Notes under the pieces: model-generated
Told to the model about the DNA's origin: nothing
What the model saw: only the letters and a program-made list of their open reading frames with translations
Database searches by the model: none
Part shown: in pieces, positions 26,541 to 35,156 of the stretch
Numbering within the stretch: position 1 is the first letter of the stretch
How the letters are laid out: each line of letters starts with the position of its first letter
DNA from: Vibrio splendidus 12E03
GTDB taxonomy: Bacteria > Pseudomonadota > Gammaproteobacteria > Enterobacterales > Vibrionaceae
Assembly (NCBI RefSeq): GCF_000272105.2
Contig: NZ_AJZD02000300.1
Coordinates: 1-49,585 of the forward strand
DNA: 49,585 nt
Direction: 5' to 3'
Program-made: the position numbers and the translations under genes

Positions 26541-28313
26541 ATGGCTAAAAACGCACGGACTTCCATAAGTTGCGAGCAGCGAAAGTTTGAAAAGGCTATA
26601 CATGACGCCATTTGCCTAGACATGAATATTGCATTTGGTGACGCTAAACAAATCGACTTAGGCTTAATACAGGATGAGCACTATAAGCTAGTGACATCAA
26701 CCTATGTAGATTTATTTGAGTACCCACACGCTCGCCCAACAGGGCAGGATGTAGCAAAAGAGATAGAACTCCAACTAACCAAAAGCGGTGCAGCAAAAGA
26801 GCACGCAGCACGTGTAGCTGACAGGGTTGAAGATTTTCACGGAATAACGCCAAACACGACTTTAATTACGCGGGCTTTAAAGGAGCTAAGAACGGACACT
26901 ACAGCACCAACATATCTACATGAAATTAGCAAAAACACAGACCCAGCGGTCTATGACGAGTTGCTTACCCTTTGTAGGGAATCTACAGGGGCAACGGTTT
27001 TAAGTGAAATTACCATCGAAATTATCGCTATTATCAATTCTACGCATTCTGTTGTTTCGCATGGAGGTAAAACGCTGATTTGTGAAAGAGTCACCGATCA
27101 TAAAGGGGAGGTGACTTACACTTTTTCAAGACCAGAGGAAAAAAAGCAGCTCTACGTAAATCTCAACTTTTCATACCAACAGGGCGAACAAACTAAAAAG
27201 GCAAATTGTCATGTCGTCTGGATGGGGAGTTTGTTACGAAATACTTATCACGGTGTAGTGTTCGACCCGTCCGGACGCGCTAGCAATCGTTTTTTAAATA
27301 TATGGCAAGGTTTTGCGGTTAAACCTGTCAGTGGTGACGATCTCCTAGACCGGATTATGTGGCATTTAAAGCATATTATTTGTTGTGGTAATGATGAGCA
27401 TTTTAGATTTTTACTGGCGTGGATGGCTCACCTGATCCAAAAACCTGAGGAAAAAAGTGGCATTTGTGTCGCTCTAAAATCGGACGCAAGGGGAACGGGT
27501 AAAAGTACCGTGTCTAGGCTGTTAAGTCGATTATTGGGGCAGCACGCAATCACTGTGCAGGATTCTAAGCATTTACTGGGGGCGTTTAATAGCCATTTAG
27601 CTAACAAGCTGTTAGTGACGATTGAGGAGGCATTTTGGAGTGGATCACCTAAGGATGCCGGCAAGATAAGAACATTAATCACTGAGAGCACGATATCTAT
27701 TGAGGCAAAAGGAAAGGACGCTATTGAGGTTGACAGCTTTCATCGCTTTTTAATGATTACTAACAATGATTGGGTAGTACCTCAAACTGCTAATGAAAGA
27801 CGCTTTTTTGTGTTGGAGGTTTCGGACGAAAAGGCCAATAACCGCGATTATTTCAAGCCGCTTAATGCTGACATTGAAGATGAGCAAACCATAGGGCAGT
27901 TTTTGAACTTCCTACAAGATTACAATTTATCGAGCTTCGATTTAAGAAAAGCACCAAGGACTGAGGCGACACAACAACAAGTTATGGAGTCGCTAGAACC
28001 ACATGAGGAATGGCTGTCTGGAATCATAGAAAATGGCGAAATAATTGACGGGAACCAGTCATACGATCTTGAGTGTGGGTCAATCGTTCCTAAAGGTAGC
28101 TTTTTTGAATCTTATACAGGGTATTGCCAGAAATTGAGTGTTCCAGGCCATCGAATAATAAACGAGAAAAAGCTAGGGCGGTACTTGATTGGGACAGTGA
28201 ATTTGATCGATGGAGGAAGGCCCACAATCAACGGCAAGCGCACCACTTGTTACAAAGTGCCATTGCTAGAAGAAATGAAAAGCGCATTTGATAAAGCTTA
28301 TGAGTACCAATAA
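26541..28313 (+). CDS. prim: Satellite replication protein with DUF5906-type SF3 helicase domain ('primase')
   Basis: The 590-residue protein carries an NrS-1/DUF5906-type helicase core: a WLAHLIQKPEEKSG-like segment (about 295-308), Walker A G318-TGK321-ST, Walker B LLVTIEE (357-363), sensor-like FLMITNND (about 400-408) and ANERRFFVLEV (about 415-425). It should be a ring ATPase that opens the element's origin. The first 200 residues show no archaeo-eukaryotic primase motif that I can identify; about 15-130 look mostly helical, faintly like DnaB N-domains (speculative). The start has only a weak AAGAG site 11 bases upstream. PICMI islands encode a protein of this role as their third core gene. 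Confidence 0.85.
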   Translation: MAKNARTSISCEQRKFEKAIHDAICLDMNIAFGDAKQIDLGLIQDEHYKLVTSTYVDLFEYPHARPTGQDVAKEIELQLTKSGAAKEHAARVADRVEDFHGITPNTTLITRALKELRTDTTAPTYLHEISKNTDPAVYDELLTLCRESTGATVLSEITIEIIAIINSTHSVVSHGGKTLICERVTDHKGEVTYTFSRPEEKKQLYVNLNFSYQQGEQTKKANCHVVWMGSLLRNTYHGVVFDPSGRASNRFLNIWQGFAVKPVSGDDLLDRIMWHLKHIICCGNDEHFRFLLAWMAHLIQKPEEKSGICVALKSDARGTGKSTVSRLLSRLLGQHAITVQDSKHLLGAFNSHLANKLLVTIEEAFWSGSPKDAGKIRTLITESTISIEAKGKDAIEVDSFHRFLMITNNDWVVPQTANERRFFVLEVSDEKANNRDYFKPLNADIEDEQTIGQFLNFLQDYNLSSFDLRKAPRTEATQQQVMESLEPHEEWLSGIIENGEIIDGNQSYDLECGSIVPKGSFFESYTGYCQKLSVPGHRIINEKKLGRYLIGTVNLIDGGRPTINGKRTTCYKVPLLEEMKSAFDKAYEYQ

Positions 28314-28334
28314 TTGAGAGCGGGTAAATTGATT

Positions 28335-28685
28335 ATGAGTGATAAGGGAAGTTTAAAGTCGTTACTGGCTGAGCGAAACGCACGAAAGGCAGTGAAGATG
28401 GCAAAGCAAAGCGGGCTATTTAGTGGTTGCGAGTATTGCGACACAAAAGCGGTTATTAAGGATTACGTTGCGGGTGATTCTCAGAACGATGAAATGATGG
28501 AAAAACTAATAACTGTGTTTGGGACCGGCATTAACTCAGCACCCTATGAGCGCGCCACAATTTACGCAACTGCGGATATTGCTCAGGCATTAAAGGATAT
28601 GGGTAAATCATATGATGTAAGCCTGATTATGATTGATGTTGGATTTGACCCGTTTTGCGATCATGGATGGCGAAAAATAGTTTAA
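28335..28685 (+). CDS. Small hypothetical protein of the element (116 aa)
   Basis: Starts at ATG 28335, 22 bp after the replication gene, with GAGAG 13 bases upstream (a TTG at 28314 would give 123 aa). The basic N-terminus (KSLLAERNARKAVKMAKQSG) is followed by GCEYCDTK, a single CxxC, then mixed helix/strand with IMIDVGFDPFCDHGW near the end. No family recognised. Position directly behind the replication gene suggests a replication helper or an accessory (anti-phage) gene; neither is shown. Confidence 0.75.
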   Translation: MSDKGSLKSLLAERNARKAVKMAKQSGLFSGCEYCDTKAVIKDYVAGDSQNDEMMEKLITVFGTGINSAPYERATIYATADIAQALKDMGKSYDVSLIMIDVGFDPFCDHGWRKIV

Positions 28686-28921
28686 AAATAGCTGATTGGG
28701 AATATCAACCCTACGAAGTTGGGAATGTAAAAGGCTGATTTTTAGTGTCTTAATTCCCATTCGAATAACAAGAATATTGATTTTCAGATAACGAAATTAG
28801 CAAAAACGGCAAATATCGCTAAACAAACACAGAATATTGATTTTCACATGAATTATTGCCCACTAACTAACTACAAGGCATTGGTTAGATCTACTGGCAA
28901 AAAAAACACAGGATTACCATT
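28686..28921. repeat. AT-rich spacer with a 16-bp direct repeat, possible origin
   Basis: AGAATATTGATTTTCA occurs at 28771-28786 and 28831-28846, exactly 60 bp apart. Related GAATATC/AATATCG words occur near 28699 and 28812, GCTGATT at 28691 and 28734, and GGGAAT at 28698 and 28721 with the inverted ATTCCC near 28752. Iteron-like repeats in an AT-rich spacer downstream of the replication gene could be the replication origin or a promoter region for the next cassette. No gene is seen here. Confidence 0.45.
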
Positions 28922-29242
28922 TTGAAGCTATTAACCATTGAACAAGCGCGAGCAAAAGCAATCTCAGAACTGGCAGCTAAACTGGGCTTTGCTGTTGCTC
29001 ACAATGTGGATTTAGACGCGCCTTCTCATATGCAGGAAAAGGACTCAAGTCGCGCAAAGGCTGCATTAATTGCAGGAGTAGAAAAACTGATTGAGATTAA
29101 CGCTCGCGACTTGCTGACTGATCACGTTCACAGTAACTACCAAGCTCGAATTGCAGAATTAGAGGGTTCGCTAAGGGAGGCAAACAAGAATCACGAAATG
29201 GAATTACAGAAGCTAATCGAGGAAGTGGAGGGTTTGAAATGA
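28922..29242 (+). CDS. Small coiled-coil hypothetical protein of the element (106 aa)
   Basis: TTG start at 28922 with AGGA (28910-28913) eight bases upstream. The protein is almost all helical: LLTIEQARAKAISELAAKLGF at the start, and a C-terminal coiled coil (about 73-106) rich in E, K and L (ARIAELEGSLREANKNHEMEL). No family recognised. Its last four bases overlap the next start (ATGA), so the two are translationally coupled. Confidence 0.75.
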   Translation: MKLLTIEQARAKAISELAAKLGFAVAHNVDLDAPSHMQEKDSSRAKAALIAGVEKLIEINARDLLTDHVHSNYQARIAELEGSLREANKNHEMELQKLIEEVEGLK

Positions 29243-29499
29243 GCAAAAAGGACAAATTACTAGAGCTGCTTAATATGTCAAAGGCCGCTGACGATGCAAT
29301 TATTCAGATTATGGTCGCAAGGCACCCCAATTTCTCTTCTAAGGAACTTAAAGGTAAAAAGTTACGGCAGTGTATCGATGAGTACCTAAAAGCCGTATAC
29401 GAGCGCGCAGGGCAGGAAGAGTTCAACTTAATCATGAATTATCGTGACCCATCGATTAACACGGGCGGGTTAACTGGAGTTTTACGTAGACTAAAGTAA
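29239..29499 (+). CDS. Small hypothetical protein of the element (86 aa)
   Basis: ATG at 29239 overlaps the preceding stop by ATGA. The product is basic and helical (MSKKDKLLELLNMSKAADDA, KELKGKKLRQCIDEYLKAVYERAG) with a Gly-rich end (NTGGLTGVLRRLK). Not recognised. Coupling to the coiled-coil gene suggests the two proteins work together, for example as a complex. Confidence 0.75.
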   Translation: MSKKDKLLELLNMSKAADDAIIQIMVARHPNFSSKELKGKKLRQCIDEYLKAVYERAGQEEFNLIMNYRDPSINTGGLTGVLRRLK

Positions 29500-29536
29500 C
29501 CGACCCAAGCACAGAAACCCCAAACAAGGAAAACAC

Positions 29537-29674
29537 ATGATGAGTAATTCATATCCGCCAAAATCGAGCACTGGAAAAGATATGACCAATCCGGCCTATA
29601 AGAAAATGAACGACCACTTAGCCAACTTTTTCCCTAAATCGGTGAAGTCCGTACCACCCGAAGAAAAGAGCTAA
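29537..29674 (+). CDS. Very small hypothetical protein of the element (45 aa)
   Basis: ATGATG at 29537 follows AGGA (29527-29530) by six bases, a good ribosome site; the frame reads MMSNSYPPKSSTGKDMTNPA and ends PPEEKS before TAA, then a terminator 20 bp later. Proline/serine/lysine rich, no family recognised. The ribosome site, the terminator and the 37-bp gap after the previous gene support it as the last gene of the cassette. Confidence 0.6.
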   Translation: MMSNSYPPKSSTGKDMTNPAYKKMNDHLANFFPKSVKSVPPEEKS

Positions 29675-29695
29675 AATACAAATTATTGAATTGAG

Positions 29696-29722
29696 AGAGG
29701 CGCTAGGAACGGCGCTTTTTTT
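29696..29722 (+). terminator. Terminator of the element's gene cassette
   Basis: AGGCGCT (29698-29704) pairs with GGCGCTT (29711-29717), with G-U pairs, around AGGAAC and runs into eight T's. Confidence 0.75.
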
Positions 29723-29954
29723 GTGCCTGTCATGTTTTGGTCACGTTTCTAATATGACGGGCGTCATAAGAGCGTGTTTTTGAAACCCTTGCTACATAAG
29801 GGTTGGTCACATTAGTCACCTTTTCCACATTATTTTTTGAAAAAAACGCGGGGGATTTTTTCTGATGAGTTTGGGAGGTCGCATGATAAAAATTAATGCG
29901 CAGTTTTTAGTGTAAAAAAACGGAATTGGTAGTTTGTGTGGTAGCTATAAAATA
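29723..29954. promoter_or_regulatory. Right end of element: repeats shared with the left end
   Basis: GGCGTCATAAGA followed two or three bases later by TGTTTTT occurs here (29760-29781) and at the left end (24649-24669). AATATGAC lies at 29751-29758, TGGTCAC at 29738-29744 and 29804-29810, and an inverted repeat ACCCTT-GCTACAT-AAGGGT at 29785-29803 recalls the CCTTTA..TAAGG palindrome of the left end. This is the expected arrangement of arm sites for an integrase/AlpA intasome. No gene is seen between the terminator and fis. Confidence 0.55.
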
Positions 29955-29988
29955 AAAAAGCCACTCAGTAAAATGAATGGCCTTTAAA
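29955..29988 (-). terminator. Element-supplied terminator for fis
   Basis: On the minus strand GCCATTCA and TGAGTGGC form an 8-bp stem with one G-U pair, followed by seven T's. It lies inside the element, 24 bp past the fis stop, so integration replaced the native fis terminator with this one. Confidence 0.8.
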
Positions 29989-30010
29989 AACAATAACTTA
30001 TGAATTTTTT

Positions 30011-30028
30011 ATTAATTCATGCCGTATT
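30011..30028. repeat. attR, within the 3' end of fis
   Basis: ATTAATTCATGCCGTATT covers the last codons and stop of the intact fis gene. The Asn codon is AAT here and AAC in attL, showing that the functional fis end is the element's copy if the crossover lies within the 13-bp core. Confidence 0.88.
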
Positions 30029-30308
30029 TTTTAAGTTTCTTGCGAAGAGTACCGCGGTTAATACCCATCATGGTTGCTGCGCGAGTTTGGTTACCGCGAG
30101 TGTACTGCATGATAGTGTCTAGTAGTGGCTGTTCAACTTCAGCTAATACTAATTCGTATAACTCGCTGACTTCTTGACCGTTTAATTGAGCAAGGTAATT
30201 TTTCAATGATGCTTTAACTGAGTCACGTAGTGGCTTCTGCGTGATTTGGTCTTGTGATGTAACTGTAGTTACTGTCAATGCTTCTGAAGTCAGATTTTGT
30301 TCGAACAT
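30012..30308 (-). CDS. fis: Fis, nucleoid-associated regulator
   Basis: Fis is a homodimeric DNA-bending protein controlling rRNA promoters, growth-phase genes and site-specific recombination. The 98-residue product (E. coli 98) ends with the invariant helix-turn-helix region [27 protein letters not shown]. It is the second gene of the dusB-fis operon. Its last five codons and stop coincide with attR of the satellite element; the reading frame is restored exactly. Confidence 0.98.
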   Translation of the reverse strand: MFEQNLTSEALTVTTVTSQDQITQKPLRDSVKASLKNYLAQLNGQEVSELYELVLAEVEQPLLDTIMQYTRGNQTRAATMMGINRGTLRKKLKKYGMN

Positions 30309-30331
30309 ATTCGGTCTAGCTCTTCTCGTAA

Positions 30332-31309
30332 TTATGGTGCAACGTTATCAAAAAAACCTTCTAGCGCTTCAAGCTGCAGATCACCTGCTTCGAATGCGTT
30401 GAAGGTACGGCGAAACTCACTCGCTTGTTCATGTTCTTTTAGATACCAACCCACATGCTTACGAGCGATGCGAGGGCCTAAAAACTCTCCATAAAATTCA
30501 TGTAGAGCGTGCACATGACCAAGCATGATGTCTTTCACTTCCGAAATCGGGAGTGGGTCCATCGTGGTGCCGTTTTCCAAATAGTGTTGGATTTCGTTAA
30601 AAATCCAAGGACGCCCTTGGGCAGGTCGACCTATCATTAAAGCATCAGCGCCGGTGTACTCCAGCACAAACTTCGCTTTTTCCGGACTATCGATATCACC
30701 GTTAGCGATAACCGGAATAGATACTGCTTGTTTCGCTGCTTTAATGTGTTTGTATTCTGCCTCACCTTTGTACATACAAGCGCGAGTTCTTCCATGGAGG
30801 GCAAGAGCTTGTATGCCGCAGTCTTCGGCTATTTTCGCGATTTGGACACAGTTTCTATTGTCTATATCCCAGCCTGTGCGCGTTTTCAACGTTACTGGAA
30901 CGTCGACAGCATTTACCACCGCTTTCAGAATGTCTTCAATGAGTTCTGGATGCTGCAGTAGGGCTGAGCCCGCAAGCTTCTTATTCACTTTTTTGGCTGG
31001 ACAACCCATGTTGATATCGATGATTTGCGCACCGTTATCCACATTAAATTGAGCAGCCTCGGCCATAAGCTGTGGATCTGCACCAGCGATTTGTACTGAA
31101 CGAATGCCCGATTCGCCTTCATGTACCATACGCTGCTGAGACTTTGACGTTTTCCAAACTTTCGGATTGGAGGACATCATTTCACTGACTGCCATCCCCG
31201 CACCGTAGCGAAGACACAACTCACGGAATGGTCTATCCGTTACGCCAGCCATAGGAGCGACGATTAGATTGTTCTTAAGTTGATAATTTCCGATTTTCAA
31301 AAATGTCAT
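30332..31309 (-). CDS. dusB: tRNA-dihydrouridine synthase B
   Basis: DusB reduces uridine 17 in tRNA using FMN and NADPH. The ATG at 31309 gives 325 residues (E. coli 321; a GTG one codon upstream is possible). The TIM barrel shows [12 protein letters not shown] (18-29), the catalytic cysteine C103 in [20 protein letters not shown], the HGRTR motif and [16 protein letters not shown]. It is upstream of fis with a 23-bp gap, the standard operon in which dusB translation is thought to support fis expression. Confidence 0.97.
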   Translation of the reverse strand: MTFLKIGNYQLKNNLIVAPMAGVTDRPFRELCLRYGAGMAVSEMMSSNPKVWKTSKSQQRMVHEGESGIRSVQIAGADPQLMAEAAQFNVDNGAQIIDINMGCPAKKVNKKLAGSALLQHPELIEDILKAVVNAVDVPVTLKTRTGWDIDNRNCVQIAKIAEDCGIQALALHGRTRACMYKGEAEYKHIKAAKQAVSIPVIANGDIDSPEKAKFVLEYTGADALMIGRPAQGRPWIFNEIQHYLENGTTMDPLPISEVKDIMLGHVHALHEFYGEFLGPRIARKHVGWYLKEHEQASEFRRTFNAFEAGDLQLEALEGFFDNVAP

Positions 31310-31336
31310 CACAGTTCTGTACCAGCAAGGGCGCGC

Positions 31337-31365
31337 ATTTTACGCATTTTTTCGCTGCGTGAAAA
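31337..31365 (-). promoter_or_regulatory. dusB-fis promoter
   Basis: On the minus strand TTTTCA (31360-31365), a 17-bp spacer and TAAAAT (31337-31342) are followed directly by GCGCGCCC. Such a GC-rich discriminator is typical of growth-rate and ppGpp-controlled promoters, as known for E. coli fis. Confidence 0.65.
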
Positions 31366-31440
31366 GACTAATATTTGAGCATTTACAATTTGTTTTTGTA
31401 ATTTGTTTAAATTTCAGTCAATTAGCGCCCAAAGTCTTGT

Positions 31441-32328
31441 CTAGCCTTGCTTGCGACCTGAGATTCGACACCATTCTTGTTGTTCAACGATCGGATCAAT
31501 GTGAAGCTCATCACGATAATAAGTCGCAACATCTTCTGCTTGTGTATCTAAAACACCCGACATCGCAAGTACACCATTTGGCTTAACTAGGCCTTTGATG
31601 ATGCCAGAAAGGTCGCGTAATGGACCTGCAAGAATGTTGGCAACAACAACGTCTGCTAGCAAACCTTCCGGTTGATCTTGTGGCAAGAACACCTCTAGTT
31701 GCTCAGCAACGCCATTGCGCTGTGCGTTGTCTTTTGATGCGAGCAGAGCTTGAGGGTCAATGTCGATCCCGATAACTTTTGCTGCGCCTAGTTTGATTGC
31801 AGCGATCGCTAGGATGCCGGAGCCACAACCGAAGTCGATCACGGTTTTGCCTGCCAGGTCTAAGCCTTCAAGCCACTCAAGACACAATGCCGTTGTCGGG
31901 TGAGTACCTGTACCAAATGCAAGACCTGGGTCTAGCATTACGTTTACAGCGTCAGGTTCAGGGATATCGCGCCAGCTAGGGCAAATCCATAAACGCTCAC
32001 CAAACTTCATTGGGTGGAAGTTGTCCATCCATTCACGTTCCCAATCCTTGTCTTCAATTTGCTCTACTTTATGAGCAAAGTCTGCAGGGAACATGTTGCT
32101 TGCTTTAATCTGCGCTAGAACGACACCAGTATCAGTCTCAGCGTCGTAAAGCGCGAGAATGTCAGTATCACCCCAAAGGCGAGTTTCGCCCGGCAGAGGC
32201 TCAAATACAGGGGTATCTTGTGCATCCAGGAAAGTTACAGAAAGAGCACCAGTCTCTTCCATTAACATGTCGCCGATTTGTTCGGCATTTTCATTGGTAG
32301 CATTAAGCTTGATTTGAATCCAAGGCAT
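31441..32328 (-). CDS. prmA: Ribosomal protein L11 methyltransferase
   Basis: PrmA trimethylates L11 (rplK is at 1414-1842 in this window). The 295 residues (E. coli 293) have an N-terminal substrate-recognition domain starting [20 protein letters not shown], the [15 protein letters not shown] loop (about 135-149) and the SAM-binding [18 protein letters not shown] (about 165-182). It precedes dusB-fis as in most gammaproteobacteria. An extended -10 (TGCTAGACT on the minus strand, plus-strand 32364-32372) may be its promoter. Confidence 0.97.
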   Translation of the reverse strand: MPWIQIKLNATNENAEQIGDMLMEETGALSVTFLDAQDTPVFEPLPGETRLWGDTDILALYDAETDTGVVLAQIKASNMFPADFAHKVEQIEDKDWEREWMDNFHPMKFGERLWICPSWRDIPEPDAVNVMLDPGLAFGTGTHPTTALCLEWLEGLDLAGKTVIDFGCGSGILAIAAIKLGAAKVIGIDIDPQALLASKDNAQRNGVAEQLEVFLPQDQPEGLLADVVVANILAGPLRDLSGIIKGLVKPNGVLAMSGVLDTQAEDVATYYRDELHIDPIVEQQEWCRISGRKQG

Positions 32329-32451
32329 GGCTGCATCTTCTATATGAGAAAAATTGGATGGCGAGTCTAGCAGAAAATATGAGCAAATTCACCAAAACCC
32401 CACGGAATATAATGGGGATTAAAGATTGATTTTTTCGGCGGTTCAAAAACA

Positions 32452-32477
32452 AAAATGCTCACCGAAGTGAGCATTTT
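32452..32477 (-). terminator. Terminator of the accBC unit
   Basis: AAAATGCTCAC, CGAA loop, GTGAGCATTTT: an 11-bp stem 22 bp past the accC stop, with A-rich sequence on the far side that reads as T's on the minus strand. Confidence 0.88.
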
Positions 32478-32498
32478 GACTGTTCTTAAACGAACGGA

Positions 32499-33842
32499 TT
32501 ATGACAAACCAAGTTTCTTCTCAAGGTAGTGGATGTTTGCACCACCGTGTTGGAAGTTTTCGTCGTTCATAATAGACAGTTGAAGCTCAGTATTAACGTT
32601 AATACCTTCAACAATCATTTCACCCAATGCGTTCTTCATACGAGCGATAGCAACATCACGGTTCTCACCGTAAGTGATCAGCTTGCCGATCATTGAATCG
32701 TAATGCGGTGGTACAGTGTAGCCAGTGTAGATATGAGATTCCCAACGAACACCCATGCCGCCTGGTGCGTGGAAACGTTCAATCTTACCTGGTGAAGGTA
32801 GGAAACGAACTGGATCTTCAGCATTGATACGACATTCGATTGAGTGGCCGCGCAGCTTAATGTCATCCTGAGTGAATGATAGAGGCTGACCAGCTGCAAT
32901 ACGTAGCTGTTCTTTCACTAGGTCGATACCCGTTACCATTTCAGTAATCGTGTGTTCAACCTGGATACGAGTGTTCATTTCGATGAAGTAGAATTCACCG
33001 TTCTCGTATAGGAATTCAAATGTACCTGCACCGCGGTAACCGATCTCAATACATGCACGAGTACAACGTTCGCCAATGTACTTACGCATCTCTTCAGTGA
33101 TACCTGGAGCTGGCGCTTCTTCCACAACTTTCTGGTGACGACGTTGCATTGAACAGTCACGCTCACCTAGGTGGATAGCATTACCTTGGCCATCTGCAAG
33201 CACTTGTACTTCAATGTGACGTGGGTTTTCTAGGAATTTCTCCATGTAAACCATGTCGTTGTTGAAACATGCTTTTGCTTCAGCACGAGTCATCGCGATA
33301 GCTTCTGTTAATTCTGCTTCAGAACGAACAACACGCATACCACGACCGCCGCCGCCGCCAGATGCCTTGATGATAACTGGGAAGCCAATGCGTTTAGCGT
33401 GCGCTTTGTTTTTTGCTTCGTCGTCGTCAAGAGGGCCGTCAGAACCTGGTACACAAGGTACGCCAGCTTTCTTCATTGACGTGATAGCTGACACTTTGTC
33501 ACCCATCATGCGAATGGTTTCAGCTTTAGGGCCAACGAAGATAAAGCCACTGCGCTCTACCTGTTCTGCAAAGTCTGCATTTTCAGATAGGAAGCCGTAG
33601 CCAGGGTGAACAGCTACTGCACCTGTAACTTCAGCTGCGCTGATGATACGAGGGATGTTTAGGTAGCTATCGATACCACGAGCTGGACCGATACAAATGG
33701 TTTCGTCTGCAAGCAGTACGTGCTTAAGGTCACGGTCAGCAGTTGAGTGAACCGCTACCGTTTTAATGCCAAGCTCTTTACATGCACGCAGAATACGTAG
33801 TGCAATCTCACCACGGTTCGCGATTACTAATTTATCTAACAT
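32499..33842 (-). CDS. accC: Acetyl-CoA carboxylase, biotin carboxylase subunit
   Basis: AccC carboxylates the biotin of AccB with bicarbonate and ATP, the first step of fatty acid synthesis. The 447 residues (E. coli 449) begin [23 protein letters not shown] and contain the ATP-grasp Gly-rich loop [14 protein letters not shown] (about 159-172), the [16 protein letters not shown] segment and the [10 protein letters not shown] catalytic strand. It follows accB after 15 bp; the two form an operon. Confidence 0.98.
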   Translation of the reverse strand: MLDKLVIANRGEIALRILRACKELGIKTVAVHSTADRDLKHVLLADETICIGPARGIDSYLNIPRIISAAEVTGAVAVHPGYGFLSENADFAEQVERSGFIFVGPKAETIRMMGDKVSAITSMKKAGVPCVPGSDGPLDDDEAKNKAHAKRIGFPVIIKASGGGGGRGMRVVRSEAELTEAIAMTRAEAKACFNNDMVYMEKFLENPRHIEVQVLADGQGNAIHLGERDCSMQRRHQKVVEEAPAPGITEEMRKYIGERCTRACIEIGYRGAGTFEFLYENGEFYFIEMNTRIQVEHTITEMVTGIDLVKEQLRIAAGQPLSFTQDDIKLRGHSIECRINAEDPVRFLPSPGKIERFHAPGGMGVRWESHIYTGYTVPPHYDSMIGKLITYGENRDVAIARMKNALGEMIVEGINVNTELQLSIMNDENFQHGGANIHYLEKKLGLS

Positions 33843-33857
33843 AATGAGTGCTCTCTA

Positions 33858-34310
33858 TTATTCGATAATTACTAGAGCTTGGTCGAATTCTACTGGTTGA
33901 CCGTCTTCAACTAGGATAGCTGTTACAACACCAGATTTATCAGCTTCGATTTGGTTCATCATCTTCATTGCTTCAACGATACATAGCGTTTCGCCAGCTG
34001 TTACTGATTGACCAACTTTAACGAATGGTTTTGCATCTGGGCTTGGAGCGCCGTAGAAAGTACCAACCATTGGAGAAAGAACTTGGTGACCAGCTGGAAC
34101 TGCAGGAGCCGCTGCTTCTGCTGCTACAGGTGCCGCCGCAGGAGCTGCTGCCGCTACAGGTGCTGGAGCAGCTGCATATTGAACAGGTGCTACAGGTGCA
34201 GTGCTGTTACGACTGATTCGTACTGACTCTTCACCTTCAGAGATTTCTAGCTCAGAAATACCAGACTCTTCAACCAATTCGATTAGCTTTTTGATTTTGC
34301 GAATATCCAT
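33858..34310 (-). CDS. accB: Acetyl-CoA carboxylase, biotin carboxyl carrier protein
   Basis: AccB carries the biotin that shuttles CO2 between biotin carboxylase and carboxyltransferase. Its 150 residues (E. coli 156) show an N-terminal oligomerisation region (1-35), a long Ala/Pro-rich linker (about 38-73) and the biotinyl domain (75-150) with EAMKM at 113-117, K116 being the biotinylated lysine. In E. coli AccB represses its own operon; the 74-bp aroQ-accB spacer shows no clear promoter. Confidence 0.98.
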   Translation of the reverse strand: MDIRKIKKLIELVEESGISELEISEGEESVRISRNSTAPVAPVQYAAAPAPVAAAAPAAAPVAAEAAAPAVPAGHQVLSPMVGTFYGAPSPDAKPFVKVGQSVTAGETLCIVEAMKMMNQIEADKSGVVTAILVEDGQPVEFDQALVIIE

Positions 34311-34384
34311 TGTTTCTTTCTCTTTATCTGTTAATTGAACTTACTCTATGACTGAGTAGGTTAGTAATAGTTCGTTGTTTATGT

Positions 34385-34834
34385 TTACTTTGAGTTGAGC
34401 TTGCTGAGCGCAGCGGTCAAAGCAAATTGATAACCTTGGGCACCTAAGCCACAAATCACACCTTCTGCTTTATCAGATAGGTAAGAGTGGTGACGGAATG
34501 GTTCACGCGCGTGAACATTCGATAGATGAACCTCAATAAATGGGATGGCAACGCCAAGTAGGGCATCACGCAGTGCCACACTGGTATGTGTAAAGGCTGC
34601 TGGGTTGATAATAATAAAATCAACATTTTGATAAGCACTATGGATAGCTTCAATCAGTTCATACTCACGATTTGACTGTAAGTGAGATAGCTCAACATCG
34701 TGTGCTTTCGCTTGCTCGGTCAGTGAGCTAATAATCTGGTCAAGTGTTTGAGAACCGTAGTGTGCAGGCTCTCTAAGGCCTAACAGGTTAAGGTTTGGGC
34801 CATTTAAAACTAGAATGCGAAACTTTGTAGACAT
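34385..34834 (-). CDS. aroQ: 3-dehydroquinate dehydratase, type II
   Basis: AroQ dehydrates 3-dehydroquinate to 3-dehydroshikimate in the shikimate pathway. The start at 34834 ([19 protein letters not shown]) gives 149 residues, the family length; the upstream in-frame extension has no counterpart. Active-site residues are visible: Y26 (REPAHYG), H103 ([17 protein letters not shown]) and R110. aroQ-accB-accC is a conserved cluster in Vibrio and Pseudomonas. Confidence 0.97.
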   Translation of the reverse strand: MSTKFRILVLNGPNLNLLGLREPAHYGSQTLDQIISSLTEQAKAHDVELSHLQSNREYELIEAIHSAYQNVDFIIINPAAFTHTSVALRDALLGVAIPFIEVHLSNVHAREPFRHHSYLSDKAEGVICGLGAQGYQFALTAALSKLNSK

Positions 34835-35083
34835 CGTGGGGCTATCTTCCTTTATCGTGTTTACGAACGTGAATGTTGCCATTTCATTGAAAATTTACGG
34901 TTAATTTCCAGTGAGAAAAACCCAAATTTAAAAATTAGAACCAGATTATAGCTAATTCAGCGCAAATCGCAGCAATTTACTGGTCTAATCTCCTATTGAT
35001 ACAGCTTGGAATTGTTACCAACTTAACAAAAAAGCGTCTTAGCCTTAATTTGGGGCGGGATATTTGAGATCAAGATCAGCCAT

Positions 35084-35112
35084 AAAAAAACCGCCACATA
35101 GGTGACGGTTTA
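35084..35112 (-). terminator. Terminator of acs
   Basis: AAACCGCCAC and GTGACGGTTT form a hairpin with a one-base mismatch, ATAG loop, and a T-run on the minus strand (A's at 35084-35090). The remaining aroQ-acs spacer shows no gene. Confidence 0.85.
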
Positions 35113-35156
35113 GAAAGTGCTGTTTTAAACAGTGATTAGCTGCTGTGACTAGTTGC

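Larger units (their letters stand above)
24391..30028 (+). mobile_element. Satellite-like integrated element at the fis 3' end (PICMI type)
   Basis: The element is delimited by a 13-bp perfect direct repeat, TTCATGCCGTATT (24391-24403 and 30016-30028; 18 bp with one mismatch), made of the last fis codons; the unit is 5,625 bp. Contents in order: integrase, alpA, DUF5906-type replication ATPase, then four small unrecognised genes, all rightward. No capsid, portal, terminase, tail, lysis or C1-type repressor gene is present. Size, fis site and the int-alpA-prim core match the published PICMI satellites of Vibrionaceae, which use virulent helper phages and are packaged as concatemers; the match here is by content, not by a database search. 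Confidence 0.85.

Noticed and set aside
24297..30011. CRISPR array or toxin-antitoxin pair
   Set aside because: Repeats in the island are 8-16 bp without regular spacers, and the overlapping 106/86-aa pair shows no toxin or antitoxin motif I recognise.
24391..30028. Complete or defective prophage
   Set aside because: There are no capsid, portal, terminase, tail or lysis genes and no sign of their decay; the content is that of a satellite.
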